Origin: Anthostomella pinea
Lineage: Eukaryota; Ascomycota; Sordariomycetes; Xylariales; Xylariaceae
Direction of reading: 5' to 3'
Length of the DNA stretch: 64,000 bases
Assembly (NCBI GenBank): GCA_963556695.1
Contig: CAUWAG010000018.1
Coordinates: forward strand, 744,001-808,000
The notes under the pieces were generated by a model, which searched no databases, was not told where the DNA came from, and saw only the letters and a program-made list of their open reading frames with translations. This document shows, one piece after another, positions 1 through 11,147 of this stretch (positions within the stretch are counted from its first letter, which is position 1; every line of letters begins with the position of its first letter). The translations under genes were made by a program, and so were the position numbers.

Positions 1-369
1 GTTTCACAAGACCTACGTCTCTATCAGCCTATGAAGGGGATGTGTATGTTTGAAAGGTGCCGTATTTTGTTAAACAGAGCGTGGGGGCTTTTAGATGGGT
101 GAAAACGTATATTCTGGTGTAATCCGTGTTCTTGTTGTATCTCTGTGAAAATCCTTCTGTGGGCTAAGTGGCCCCAAAATGCCCTATTGGCCTTGTTGGT
201 GCACTGCCACCTCCCTGAACGCCACGGTGGCTTGCGTGCCATTAACATATTTCAAGAGGGAACTCTAGATCATGGTAGCCAACTCGGGGTTTGGCACCCG
301 AGGAAATATGTCCTCCAACGAGAGCCTGGTCCAGTAGCTGACTATGTACCATCATTTATTTGTTGATCT
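1..369. other. Gene-free left edge
   Basis: No reading frame here has recognisable coding character. The open frames are short and overlap on both strands. The stretch ends where the first DUF7587-like relic begins. Confidence 0.5.
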
Positions 370-690
370 CCTCTACTTTGGTTACTTACCGATGCCTTTG
401 CTGTCACATAGCTTACGGAGAGTACTGATCGACAAGTAACCTTCGATGCATTCGGAAGGTATCCACCTGTATGCCACCCAGTAATTATCGTTGGCATATT
501 GGGGGTATTCTCGTTTGGAAGGAATGCCAATGCCCCTTCTTGGGATAAGGCCTAGATGGTGTGCCAAGGTCGTGGTGCGATTGAACAGAACTCCTGTCAG
601 GATTAAGTTGGACGCGTCGATTACAGCGATCATTTTGTCGTCCAAGGATATGGCTCCCCAACCCCGGGCCCGACCTATCTGGCACGTCAT
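370..690 (-). pseudogene. C-terminal relic of a DUF7587-like gene, copy 1
   Basis: A minus-strand open frame (382-690, 102 codons) matches the C-terminal part of the longer relic at 4888-5577. Both read VLFNRTTTLA, then LGL, then NYWVAYRWIP and ECIEGY, ending near a KGI box. At DNA level about 270 bases are clearly alignable in the same orientation, with a block around TTCGATGCATTCGG and the following bases almost unchanged. The pattern 'ser-rich strand, AVIDAS, hydrophobic turn, aromatic IP-ECI' recalls the fungal DUF7587 domain, often found near heterokaryon-incompatibility and ADP-ribosyltransferase-like proteins. That assignment is from memory. Only the last third of the domain is present, and no start or upstream exon is visible, so this is a truncated copy. 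Confidence 0.5.
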
Positions 691-888
691 GGCATATATA
701 AAGACAGCAGGGCAGGGCCGGAGCTCTAGGGAGAGTGGGATGTCATACGATATCGTACCCCCAATACAACAGCTTCATGTTACACATACATTGTACCCCG
801 CACGTCTTGCCTATCCTTTGCACCTAAGCTTCAAATTTCATATTGTTGTTTCCTAGCACCGAGTCTGGCCAATGTATAATAACCAAGC

Positions 889-3800
889 ATGGCTTCAAAA
901 GCACACCTTTCCGGTACTGACGGCCATGGTTTCTGTGGCAAACCTTCCCTGTATGGAGAGCTCAGAGATGCTATTTGTGTCCTAGCGTCACTTACTCCGA
1001 CTGCCCCGAGCGACAGCACAGGCGTTGAGGGATTCGAGGAAGGTTTCAATATCTCAGAACGTGACACTACAGACATCGACATCGGCGAACCGGATGGGCA
1101 GTTTGCAGCGAACAGCGATGAGGAACGACTCCAGAAGTTAAAGGATGAACTGGTCGATCGACTGTCGGAGATGCTGGCCAGGTTCAAGTCGCCGCGAAAG
1201 ACGGCATTAAAAGACGCCAAAAACGTTTCTAGCGTCATCTTGCTTGAAGCCGCAGATCAGAGCAGTGTCACATTCATCTGCGCAAGGAACGAAGGTCTGG
1301 ACAAGCAAGATAAACGTGTCTTCCTGCCTGAATGGAAGCAGCTGATGGAGGAGATGGCCTGTTCAGGTATGGTCATGCACTTGTACCAGAATCTTGATAT
1401 CTACGTCTGATACTAATATGGAATTCCAGATGATATCAACAGCAAAGCCTGCTCCATTAAGATGTTACGACTGGTACTTGACCAACAGAGGCAGCGCATT
1501 GAATACTACATCGACCAAATGAGGCTTGCTTTGAAGTCGGCCCATGTTGGAGAGTCTGATGGCGAAAATGGGGAGCACCACAATGAAAGCGCAGACGACC
1601 GAGCAGCATCGCTTCTGGGCCGGTTTCTTGAGTCTGAAAAGACGACAAAAGGTATCCTTCCACACTGGACCGATAACCATGGCTTGCGATACAGATTCCA
1701 TGGGAAGGACCATGAGGAAATTCGGGCTCGTACAGCTGCCGACTCGGCATGGTCGAATGCCAAAAATCTTGCAGTCGAACTCGACCAGATCGTCCCTCTA
1801 GCTTCTCAGATCTGCAGCCAGGCACCGCTTTGTGATACCGATAAAGCTACCGCCCTGGAGCGACTGATGCGCGCCGTGTTTAGTCTCTGGAAGACGAGTC
1901 ATGGTCGAGTCGTTCTGGAATCTCACATAACGTACCACTTCAAGCAGAGAAAGCCCCAGGCAAAGAAGTTCCACATGTCACTTCTCTACCTTGCTCGAAT
2001 TTTATATGGCGTCGAAGTGTTCTCTAATGCGGCCCGCCAGCTAAAAGGTATTCAAGCTATCAGTATTATGTGTATGCCATATCACGAGTCCGGAGAGCGA
2101 GAGCCAAAGCGGAATGAAACTCGGATGGAGATTTCGTCGGCTCTAGGTATTTCTCTGCCCAGAATCCCTGACGACATTGGCAGGAGGATCGAGAAGCACC
2201 TGCCAGCCATCCGCGCCGAGGCCAAAGCTAGCAGGCACATACATGCCGAGCTGCAGGTATTATACCATCTCGACGTTCTCTTCCCTACTGTAGATTCAAG
2301 GCACAAAGCACATCCATACATCGGATGTAGCAGGCGCTGCTGCTTTCTTTGCGGCGCCTTCATCCAGGCCACATTCCCCAACATGAGAACACGGGGTACC
2401 CATAATGCCGTGATTCATCGGTGGGAGCCTCAGCAGTGGTTTACTACGGAGGAGCAGAGGGATAAGTTCGAAAACGGAGTGAGGAGCTTAGTAGAGCGCA
2501 TCCGAAGTGTCTTAAAGGAATTATTCTCGACAGCCCACCGACGCGGCGAGGAGCACATGGCGCAGTCATCTCACGGTCTTCCCTCTGTCGCAACGATTCT
2601 CAAGAATGAGATTGAGAAAATGGTACCTTCTCGCCTCCAGACCCTGTGAGTGATCCCCTAGCTATCACCGGCTTCAGTGTCGTATAGAAACTTACAATCA
2701 TACACAGACGCATGATGACTTTTCAGCACAGCGCGGTGGACGACGAAATTTTCATCCATGCAATCCCGGACAAACCGGGCTATGCTGACGTAACAAACCG
2801 GAGGTGGAAAGACGGAACGAGAGAGATGAAGCTGGGAGAGGCTGAAAAGCTTCGCATTGATCAGCTAAGGCAAGTTCACGGCCTTGAGAAGCTTGACCAA
2901 ATGCCCCCAGAGGAGCTTCACAGACCGAAGACATGTCGACACTGTGGTTATCGGCCAGCATTGTTCTACTGCTCAGCTTGTCACACGAGGTACTGCGGAG
3001 AGCTTTGCCAGAAGCAGAATTGGCACGCTCATGTTTTCGTGTGTCGTGTCGACAGCCGGCCGAACCAGGTCGATTACCTCAGGCTGTTCCTACGCAGATG
3101 GGCCCCAAAAGCAACAATCGTTGTGAGCCGGGCCACTGTACAAGAACTCCTGGCTGATGACGAGCTGTGCTTCACGTTCGGGTTCAACGCTTGCCTACTT
3201 GAATCAGAAGTGCGAAAGTTGATGACCATATTTCGGCATGCTGTCCGGCATTTCAGGCTCCGTGAGCTCCAGGAATGGACGAGTGAGAAGAGACTCCATC
3301 AACAATTGCGCCACCATCTATCGCGATCCTCTGGTGCCATACATGAGCCAGTACAGAAGGTTTTAGAGTGGTACCTGGAGCCGGGGATCGACACCCGGAT
3401 AGACGAGGCATGTATTCATCCAGTATACCAACACCACCTGTTCGCAGTGGACTTTACTCGCCAGCTACTTGGTCCCTTGAAGGACCTGGTGCCCTTGTCA
3501 AGACGTTCGGAAAGTGCTCGTCGGGTCTTATCTTTGTATACAAAGCTTCTACAGCCGATGAACAACGTCCCGGGCCCTCTCGACGAGGAGTGGCTCGAGT
3601 ATGGGTTTTGTCAATGTCGAACCGAGGACCAGCGCCAGAAGTTGCGCCGTGCCTATCACGTGCTGCTAAACACCACGTCCCTCGAAGAAATAATTGACAC
3701 CGTCGAATCTACAGGAAACCTAGCAAGTCTGATACGACGCGACATCAACGCTGGTATCTCACCCCTTGCCGGTGAACACACAGCCCTTTCATTTCCGAGG

Positions 3801-4355
3801 CCAAGTGAGATAGGCGCGTACCGCTTCGTCGCTGAAGTCGGCCATATTTTATCCGGGGGGTACTGCCAGTGTTTCAAGCATCAGCACGATGACACGAACG
3901 CTTTCTGCGCCGCACTGGGGCTTCCCAAGCGAGATCCCGGCAGCCATCTCTCCGTAGATTCCGAAGTTATATACGGCTTCCACGCGGCCGAGGTCTGGGA
4001 GCGCTGGCAGCTGTTTAACTTTTACGCGCATGTCTTCTCTCTGCCGAAATTCGACCCGCGTCACCTGCAGGCGGCCGCACAGGGTACTGCTCGGAACAGT
4101 CTGGAGATTTACCTCGATAGCCTTGTGCCCGGGTTCCGGATGAAGCTGTACTGCAAGTATCGCACCGGCATACTCTTTCCGAGGCTTGGTGGCAAGCTTA
4201 GACATCGCGACACTAATGAACCGATTCATGTGCCGGATTACACCGTCGTGCACGACGTCACACAATCGTTAGGGCTGACGAATCCTTGGAGGCTTCGCTT
4301 CATGACGGCAGATCAATATGGACACGAGACGGAGAGGGATGATGATAACATATAG
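889..4355 (+). CDS. Predicted OTT_1508-type deaminase fused to MYND zinc finger
   Basis: Three exons: 889-1366, 1430-2645 and 2708-4355, giving 1113 residues. Intron 1 (63 nt) is GTATGG...TACTAAT...CCAG. Intron 2 (62 nt) uses GTGAGT, which hides the apparent stop at 2647-2649, and ends CACAG. Both joins keep frame. The middle carries a deaminase-like signature: H431-A-E433, then C464-F-L-C467 inside CSRRCCFLC, preceded by YIGCS and followed by RGTHNAVIHRW. This matches the fungal OTT_1508-like deaminase family (nucleotide or nucleic-acid deaminase fold, zinc held by His and the Cys pair). A complete MYND finger follows: C641-x2-C-x8-C-x2-C-x4-C-x3-C-x7-H673-x3-C677. The remaining 430 residues are unassigned. 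No signal peptide is seen. The substrate is unknown, and a nuclear or cytosolic site is inferred. Related gene relics flank it on both sides. Confidence 0.75.
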
Positions 4356-4887
4356 CAGTACTTTGCTCCTCAAGAAGGTTGGGTTTGGTTGGCGGTGAGT
4401 ATGCAGGCGTGGAAACGAGGAGCGAGATGGCTAATGTGGATTTGATACGTGCACGAATGATACTTGCGGTAATATACTTAACAACTTGGAAGAAGCTGTA
4501 GGATTAGGAACTGCTAAAAGACCCTGAGTCCTCAAGTACATCACACCTTACGCGCCCATCCTTAAAACGTCCGATAGTCCCACATCCCTCCGAGCCTTAG
4601 CCAGGATCAGCGCATCCTCCACGCCCATAGGGTTCTTGAACACACATTCTACATCCCTTAGTCCCGTATAACGTGACTCCCCAAGAAATACATCACTAAT
4701 TTGCTTATGTTGTCCCTTCATTGGGGAAGAAAAGCCCACCCGTATCTATCTACATCAATTGAGACCCGCTCGTCCGAGTCGTCCCCCAAAGCCTAATGCT
4801 TACGCCGATCGAGGAGAGGTGTCTCAGAGAGAATGTCTTTCAAGTCTTTTAGAGAGAGCCCTGGCATGATGTGGTAGTTGAGATTTG
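4356..4887. other. Spacer downstream of the deaminase-MYND gene
   Basis: No supported gene. It presumably holds the 3' UTR and terminator of the upstream gene, and ends at the second DUF7587-like relic. Confidence 0.4.
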
Positions 4888-5819
4888 CTACGTATCGTCA
4901 GTAGCTGTTCTTCTTCTACACTTTGTGTACTTATTGATGCCTTTCTTCCCACACAACTGCCGAAGAGCAATGTTCGTCACGTAGCCTTCGATGCATTCGG
5001 CAGGTATCCACCTGTATGCCACCCAGTAATTATGGGTGAAATACTGAGGGTACGATCCAGGGGATAGACCTAGACGTTGTGCTAAGGTCGTGGTGCGATT
5101 GAAGAGGACTCCTGCCTTAAGTAACTTGGAAGCGTTGATTACAGCGATCTCACACCCGGACATTTGCCCAAAATTCCACTTCTGGAGGTTATTGGAAATG
5201 TGCAAAGGGCTGTCTGACATGGCAATCAGATCGGACGGCTGATTGCCCTCACAATGGTTTCGAAACTCGTTCTCGCTGAGCATAGAGGATTCGCTCAATG
5301 TTGTGGCGTGATAGTCGGGTGGCGTTAGTGGCACCTTGGAGGAACGAAATCCCAATTGCGTATCGTGACGACTGTATGATTCAAACTGGAAAGCTCGGAA
5401 GAATATTTCGGGGGTGTCAATCTCTGGAAGTATCGTCGGCAGAGGCCTAGAGATAAGCGATGAAGTAAGAGCCCTCAGTGTCGATCTGAGAAGGGATTGC
5501 ATCATTTCGACATCTTTCTTCTGAGAGCAATCATACGGTACTCCTCTTCGACGCCCATGGTTGTCCCCTGATTCCAATCGCCATAGCTCAGGTCCTTCGG
5601 CGAGAAGTTCCGAGGAGGCTCAGAAGTGCCGCCGGAGAGTCTGGATAAGAAAGGTATAGTCTGGGCCATGAAGACCTGCTCGTCCAGCAGATCTTCCAAC
5701 AGCTGGTTCGCCCACCGAAGTCTCTCATCGATGCGATCTCTGGCGGCGATTGAATTCCTGAACCTCCTGGCTTAGAGATTCCTCTGCATCGAACCCAATT
5801 TTTCTAGGTCTCACAATCT
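4888..5819 (-). pseudogene. DUF7587-like relic, copy 2, frameshifted
   Basis: Minus-strand coding text runs from about 5770 down to a stop at 4888. The upstream part reads RDRIDERLRWANQLLEDLL and continues to EEYRMIALRRK. The frame then breaks near 5510-5520, in a purine-rich AGAAGAAAG run, and coding character resumes one frame over as DVEMMQSLLRS. The rest includes a DSPLHISN stretch and the shared C-terminal block VLFNRTTTLA...NYWVAYRWIP. A further frame change or stop occurs near 5750-5780. The C-terminal 240 bases are a diverged direct repeat of the relic at 370-690. A LINE has inserted just upstream of its 5' side. Family resemblance to DUF7587 is an inference from memory. A short indel could be an assembly error, but several disruptions argue for a dead gene. 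Confidence 0.5.
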
Positions 5820-7456
5820 TAGAAGAACGTTTGTTTGTATGTTTGTTTTGTATTTAACGTGGGGGGTAGCTCCTCAGTAGTGCAGACCACGCCTCCCAGA
5901 GCCTCTGCATCGCAGGGTTATGGAGGTCTCAAGAAAATAAGTACAGTCAGTCCCGCTCACGGGCCCATCCCCGTTGTTGTGGCGGTATGACCTTGGGGTC
6001 ATCCATCTGGTCCTTCAAGAATAGCTATCTATCGGAGACAGATTGTTGAAAAGAACTTGCTCTTCTCCACGAATTTTGCCCATTCTGTGCTCCTCTCCCC
6101 TAAGTATTGTAAACAGGCTGTCCTAGGCGAGTACCTAGGCAACAACCGATTTTTGCCTAGCCTCTTACAAAAGAAAATATGTTGTGGTGTTTTCTTTTCA
6201 CCACAGCTGCAGTGGTTGTTCGAGTCTGTATGCCCAAAGCGTTCGTGGTATCTGGCCGCTAGAAGTCTGTGTAGAGTGCTCCTCTTAAAGGATATAAGGC
6301 CTCTTTCAGTTACTGCATGTGAGTATACTTCTTGATACCTAGGTTCTGATTGGTCTTTTCACCATTGGTTGAACTCTTTTTTGCCCTTTCTCTTGAGATC
6401 TCTCTTGACCCAAGAGATTATAGGAAGGTTTGTCGTGTCTGTTTCTAGCATAGCACCCTCTTTTGCTAATATATCGGCAGCTTCGTTACCATCAATATCT
6501 CTGTGTCCAGGAATCCACTTGACGGTCACTCCAGGAGTGTGTGCTGTGGCGAGTTCTTGGAATCGCAGAAAAATTTTCTGTGATGTCTCGGGTGGAGTCC
6601 CATTGAGCCCATCCACCACTGATGTGTTGTCCAGGCAGACATATAGCTGTTTTCCGTGTCCAATTACCCTGGCTGTTGTAAGACCTTGGAGAGCACCATG
6701 GACTTCAGCATCCATTACTTCTGCTTATAGAAGTCTGCCCCTTTCCCGGTATACTTCTTGTGTAGTGCCGCCTTTCCTGATGGTATAGCCCCATCCAGTG
6801 CGGGTTGTGCCTTGGTCGTCCAATTATGATCCATCTGAATAGATTATAAGGTCAGTATTCGTATTTCTTTCCTGTAGCCATTGCTTAAAGAGCTTTATTT
6901 CTTTGTCTTTGTTTTTACGGACTGGGGGCTTCTTTCATAATGGCTTGGTGAGTATTGGTCTCTGGAAGTCAGGGACTAATTGGAAGCTCCTTTATAGCCT
7001 TATTGGTTCTTTGCGAGCTTGTATTTGGAGCCTGTCAACAAGAGGGTGTCTCTGATCTACTCGTCCGAGTCGGAGGCCGTGACGTCTTCTTATTGACTCT
7101 GTAAGAATTCCTGCTGGAGGAATCTGTGATTCAAAGTGTAGGATATGTCCAGGGTGTGTTTTCCAGACTGGCAAGATAGCTCTAATTGCCGTTCGTAGTA
7201 CAGCATCTATCGTTCTAAGAAGCCCTTTAATGCGACATGCTGATGTCCCACCTAAGCTCCTAATTTTTTCTATTCCTGGGTACCAGGCCTCCAGGCCATG
7301 TGTAAGAATAGGAATAACACAAGTTTTCACAGCCCTCTTGGTTGACTTTACTGGAAGTCCTTTGACTGTGTTGCATAGTCCTCGAAGGTGGTTTGCTACC
7401 CTACTAGCTTTCTTGGCCCAGTAGGAAACGTGATCTTTGAAGTAGAAGAACGTTTG
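5820..7456 (-). mobile_element. 5'-truncated LINE (Tad-like), with RNase H domain
   Basis: Minus-strand non-LTR retrotransposon fragment. From 7442 downward the frame reads KDHVSYWAKKASRVANHLRG and on to LTHGLEAWYPG, typical of the region after the reverse transcriptase palm. A ribonuclease H domain follows (about 6870-6359): IYSDGS, DAEVHGALQGL, CLDNTSV, GHRDIDGNEAADILAKEGA, containing the four acidic catalytic residues. The RNase H frame has two in-frame TAA codons (6824-6826 and 6725-6727). The 3' end is A-rich (T-rich on the plus strand at 5834-5856). The 14-mer TAGAAGAACGTTTG lies at both 5820-5833 and 7443-7456, as expected for a target-site duplication. The 5' half with the endonuclease and most of the RT is missing. 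The element is non-autonomous and dead. Confidence 0.8.
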
Positions 7457-8747
7457 CATAGGCCGTATCGGCCCGTTCCCTGGTCGTGAAGCCGCCCCAT
7501 CGCACATGAACGTCGCGACAAGGTCTGTTGGGTTTTGGGAAGATGATCGAGAGGCGTGGGCTGCTATCAAGCAGAGGGCAACCCCACCTGGCTGCGCCTT
7601 TGCTGTAGGATGTACCGGTAGGCCAGCTTATGTACCGTAAGTACCTCTTTGCCGACTCGTTGCGGCACATACGGTACGTACATCTCACATACCTACATGT
7701 GATCAAGCCGCAGTGAGGGCGATAGACATGAATGCCGAATCCAACGAAACACTAATAAGGGTCTCTCTCGTCCTGGACTGCCACTCGAGACAGGCGATCT
7801 CCACAGAGCGGCAGTGGAGTCTCCTTCACCCCTGTCCGATGTATCAAAATAGTAGCTTGTCAGATCTGCCAATGAGCTTATTTCAACTTCGCATCCACTA
7901 CGAGTCCATGCTACCATCGCGCATGCGTCTATGGCACCACGATGCTTCTCAATTCAAAACATATTAACCCGTTCACTCCTTGCGGTGCGTATTGCATCTC
8001 ACGTGTCGGAATCTCATGCACCCAGATACAAGGGTTTCCAGCCGCTTGGAAGGTCAGAAGAGAGAAGGATGTGCTATTTAACCTAAGCCTGGGTTCGACC
8101 AAATTCAGGGGCCTATATTTGGGGCCAGTATACAATCCTCATGACGCTGTTGAACCATAAAGCAACATTGAAGCTACCTAACTGAAGGACCAGTATCAAT
8201 TGCATGTAATTAGTTGTTCTTTGTACTGTGGCGGCTGAAAAGTCAAGTCCAGTCGTTCCCAGCGGTCGCTTTAACACCCTCGGGTCTCTCAGGGGCAGCC
8301 CCTTTACCTGGAACCCTTGCTTCAGCTACTTTGATCGGCTACACGGCCATTATGGCCGATTATCTGTGAAATATCGGAACCTATAGATCGCAAATAGGTG
8401 AAAGTGTAGAATGAGGTGGGATGAATGATAAGGTGAGAGGTGAGCGCTCACATGCATGCGCAGGCTCATGTCTGCCATCCTTGATCCAGTATCCCTGGTT
8501 GAAAGACGAAGTGCAATCAAATCAAGTCCCCTAGAAGCCATGCATCCCAGTGAATTACTGCCACGGAATTACAGTGCCGATGAACATGAAGTACTGAGAT
8601 ATTGAATGGGGTGCATCAAGCTAGTTCCTGGTTGCTGGTGGGCCAGAGGCAGCACCTTGGTGACGGTCACTCAGATACTTAGAGAAATTCTCAGCTCCCC
8701 ACCTCCGCCCTCTTTCCCTTCTTTCTTCCTCACGTTCGTGTACATCT
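7457..8747. other. Gene-poor spacer after the LINE
   Basis: No convincing gene. Short frames occur on both strands without domain character. The part next to 7457 should be the original flank of the DUF7587-like relic before the LINE inserted, but I cannot follow a coding frame through it. Confidence 0.4.
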
Positions 8748-10874
8748 ATGATCTCAGCATGCTGTTTTCAAAGCGCCCACTTACTGCTTCGGCCCCAGCG
8801 GTCAGGGTTCAAGTCCCTATCCCTCGCCGGCCTTTCTCTGAAAGGTCCGTGGCTAACTTGGTCCACACCCCCTCCTACACGAGCAGGTCCCGTTGAACGA
8901 AGAACGGAATCAGGCCGCTCGCCCTCGATACTGCTCGGTGCCAATGAACGAAGATTGGACCAACGCCAGCAGTCCCCTATCCGCCCCCTACGAATCGTCA
9001 GAATCGACCCTACTTTCGGAAAGGGAAAGCAAAAGAAGCTGTTCGGTGCCGGTGAAACAAGACCGGACACACGCCAACAGAAAACTAGCCTCCCCAGTCA
9101 CTTCGTCAAGCTCGATTCTCCGTTCAAAAAGGGAAAGGATACCAAGTTGCCTGGTGCCGATGAACAAAGATCGGAAGAACGCCAGCAGCAACCCACTGTC
9201 CACAAGCGAACCGTAAGACTACCTTACCTCCATGTCGGCGGAAAGAAAGATACGAAGTTGTTCGGTGCCGATGAAAGAAGATCGGAGCCACGCCAGCAAC
9301 AACAATCACAACCCCCGAGAACCCCGACAACCAAAGGTCCTGTCGAACGAAGACTGGAGACAGTGTCATCGCCCTCGAAGCTTTCTGGTGCCAGTGAAAC
9401 AAGACGGGAGCAACGCCAACCGAAAGCTGAAGAGGACCCCTTCGTCGACAAGAGAACGCAATCAAGCCGCAAGAATCACGCGGGTGCCAGTGCACAACGA
9501 CTGGAGGATGGCCCGCCTCCCTCCAGCTCCAGATGCGGTGGCGCCTGTGTGAAGGTAAAGGCTATGATCGGTGCCTTCCATTGTCCGCATCAAGTTTCTC
9601 GTAAGTCCATCCCTTCTGTGTGGTGGTCAGACAATTCACCATCCATGACTGTTCGACCAAACCCTGTCTCTCCTACATCCGTCGACCCCCCCTATTCACC
9701 ATGCGCACCGTCACTACTCATCGCCTGATGCTTCGCTCCTCTGTTTCGTCTCGTACAAGATCCAATCACTAACTTGTTGACAGCATCCAGGATGAAGAAC
9801 GGCAATCCAATCGTGCGGATCACGGTACCAAGCAAGAAAGCGACAGAGGAAGATGCCCGATGGAGAGAGCTTGAACGCCGCTGGAAAGCGATCAAGACAT
9901 CCAACGGCATGTCCAACGTCGTTCCCTGGCCCGGCCAAATGACAATGATAGCTGCCCAGCGTCACCAGCGCGCGCTCGCAAACGCCAGTCGACAGGGTCC
10001 ATTCTCGCCGCCGTCTGCTGCCCAGAAGCGTCTACCGGCCCCGGCCCTCAACGCTCCCGTCAACCGCCCAGCAGACGCGCAGTACGACCCCGTCTTCGGC
10101 GTCCCCTTCCGCAACCCCGACCTCGACGACAAGCCCGTCGTCTGGGATCCGGCGCGCTTCAAGCGGACCTACGGACCCGAGCCCGACAAGTACAACTGGA
10201 CCTGGTCTACCTGGGACGGTCCCTCGGAGTCCTCGGAGGAATGCGATTCGTCGGCTCGACCCTTGCGAGACGTTCAGTCTGACATCAGTGCTCCCCTGTT
10301 CGCTGGAGAACCTGACAGCAGTCTGGACACCGAAGTGCTGCAGCGGTTCGAGGAGGCCATGGGCGATGCCTTTCGCGAGGTCATGTCCGGGCTTGCCCAG
10401 CCAACCCCTGAACAGCTCAACCTACAGTCGGTTCCGACCGACCCAGCACTTCGGCGCGAGTCTTCGTCGAGCTTGGTTTCGACTATCATAATGACACTGT
10501 CTACGTCATCCGATGCGTCGGTGCGTATCACGATGTCGGGATCGAGCTCGAGCTCGAGGTCGCCCGTCAATGACAACGAGCAGCCGTCATCACCAGAACC
10601 AAGCGCCATGATGGACAGGATACCAGCGCGCGACTTGAGAGAGGAGCCCAATAACGCAGATTCCTGCACAGACAGCAGAGCTGTCGTCCCAAACGGAGAG
10701 GCTGACGAGGCCGACATTGTCAAGCCCTCGGTACCTCCGCCGCCCCCGCCTCCGCCCGTTCCGACAGCTTCCCCTGATGAGTCCTCTCCTCCAAAGCGTC
10801 GCGTTGTGCACATTCGACCACATCAATATGGCTTGCCGAAACAGCCCGCTCCTGCGGCTAGCCAAGATGTCTAA
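8748..10874 (+). CDS. Repeat-rich, disordered protein of unknown function
   Basis: Two exons, 8748-9600 and 9784-10874 (647 residues). The intron starts GTAAGT, has a CACTAAC branch site and ends GACAG. The join keeps frame and gives weight to this reading frame over two competing ones. Residues about 45-260 contain six to eight diverged tandem units around a core such as LFGADERRSEPRQQ (also LLGANERRLDQRQQ and LSGASETRREQRQP), 32-41 codons apart. Exon 2 holds a more ordered block (ITVPSKKATEEDARWRELER, then VFGVPFRNPDLDD and KYNWTWSTWDG), then Ser-rich and Pro-rich low complexity. The frame ends at a TAA (10872-10874) but stays open for 90 more codons. The start Met is uncertain. No known family is recognised. 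Confidence 0.5.
8886..9510 (+). repeat. Degenerate tandem repeat inside the coding exon
   Basis: Diverged copies of a box reading roughly GGTGCC-x2-TGAA-x-AAGA-x-GG recur near 8938, 9046, 9150, 9266, 9389 and 9484, about 95-125 bases apart. Two weaker half-copies lie near 8886 and 9340. Spacing is close to a multiple of three, so the protein repeats too. Confidence 0.65.
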
Positions 10875-11147
10875 GAGTCCGCCAACGTAAAGCCGCCACG
10901 CAACCTCGACGCTCGCTCGCCACAACAGTCCAGCCCCGCGGCCTTCGGGTCTTTCTCGGCTCAGCCTCCTGTTCGACATCCCTTCCGGATCGAGCGTCGA
11001 GACGCCCCTATCGTTGTGGTAACAGAGCAGCCTTCCGCGCCTGCGACTGCGTCATTTGGCTGGAAGGCGCTCGTCGGCGCCGCTCTGATGGGCGCGGCTA
11101 CGACGATGGTGGCTACGCGGTTTCCGTGCGCTTGGTTCTCTTGCTGA
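10875..11147 (+). pseudogene. Open extension beyond the stop of the repeat-rich gene
   Basis: Directly after the TAA at 10872-10874 the same frame is open for 90 codons, to a TGA at 11145-11147. It keeps the Pro/Ser-rich style (NLDARSPQQSSPAAFGS), then an acidic and hydrophobic patch, and ends in a small-residue hydrophobic helix (GWKALVGAALMGAATTMVA) followed by a basic Cys-rich tail, like a C-terminal membrane anchor. This suggests the TAA is a recent nonsense change, for example CAA to TAA, or that a weak intron removes it. Confidence 0.45.

Noticed and set aside
2647..2649. TGA read as the end of a separate deaminase gene
   Set aside because: It overlaps a perfect GTGAGT donor. The 62-nt intron ending CACAG joins in frame to the MYND part.
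8770..8845. tRNA-like T-arm (AGGGTTCAAGTCCCT)
   Set aside because: No matching D-arm, anticodon arm or acceptor stem upstream. It lies in a coding exon.
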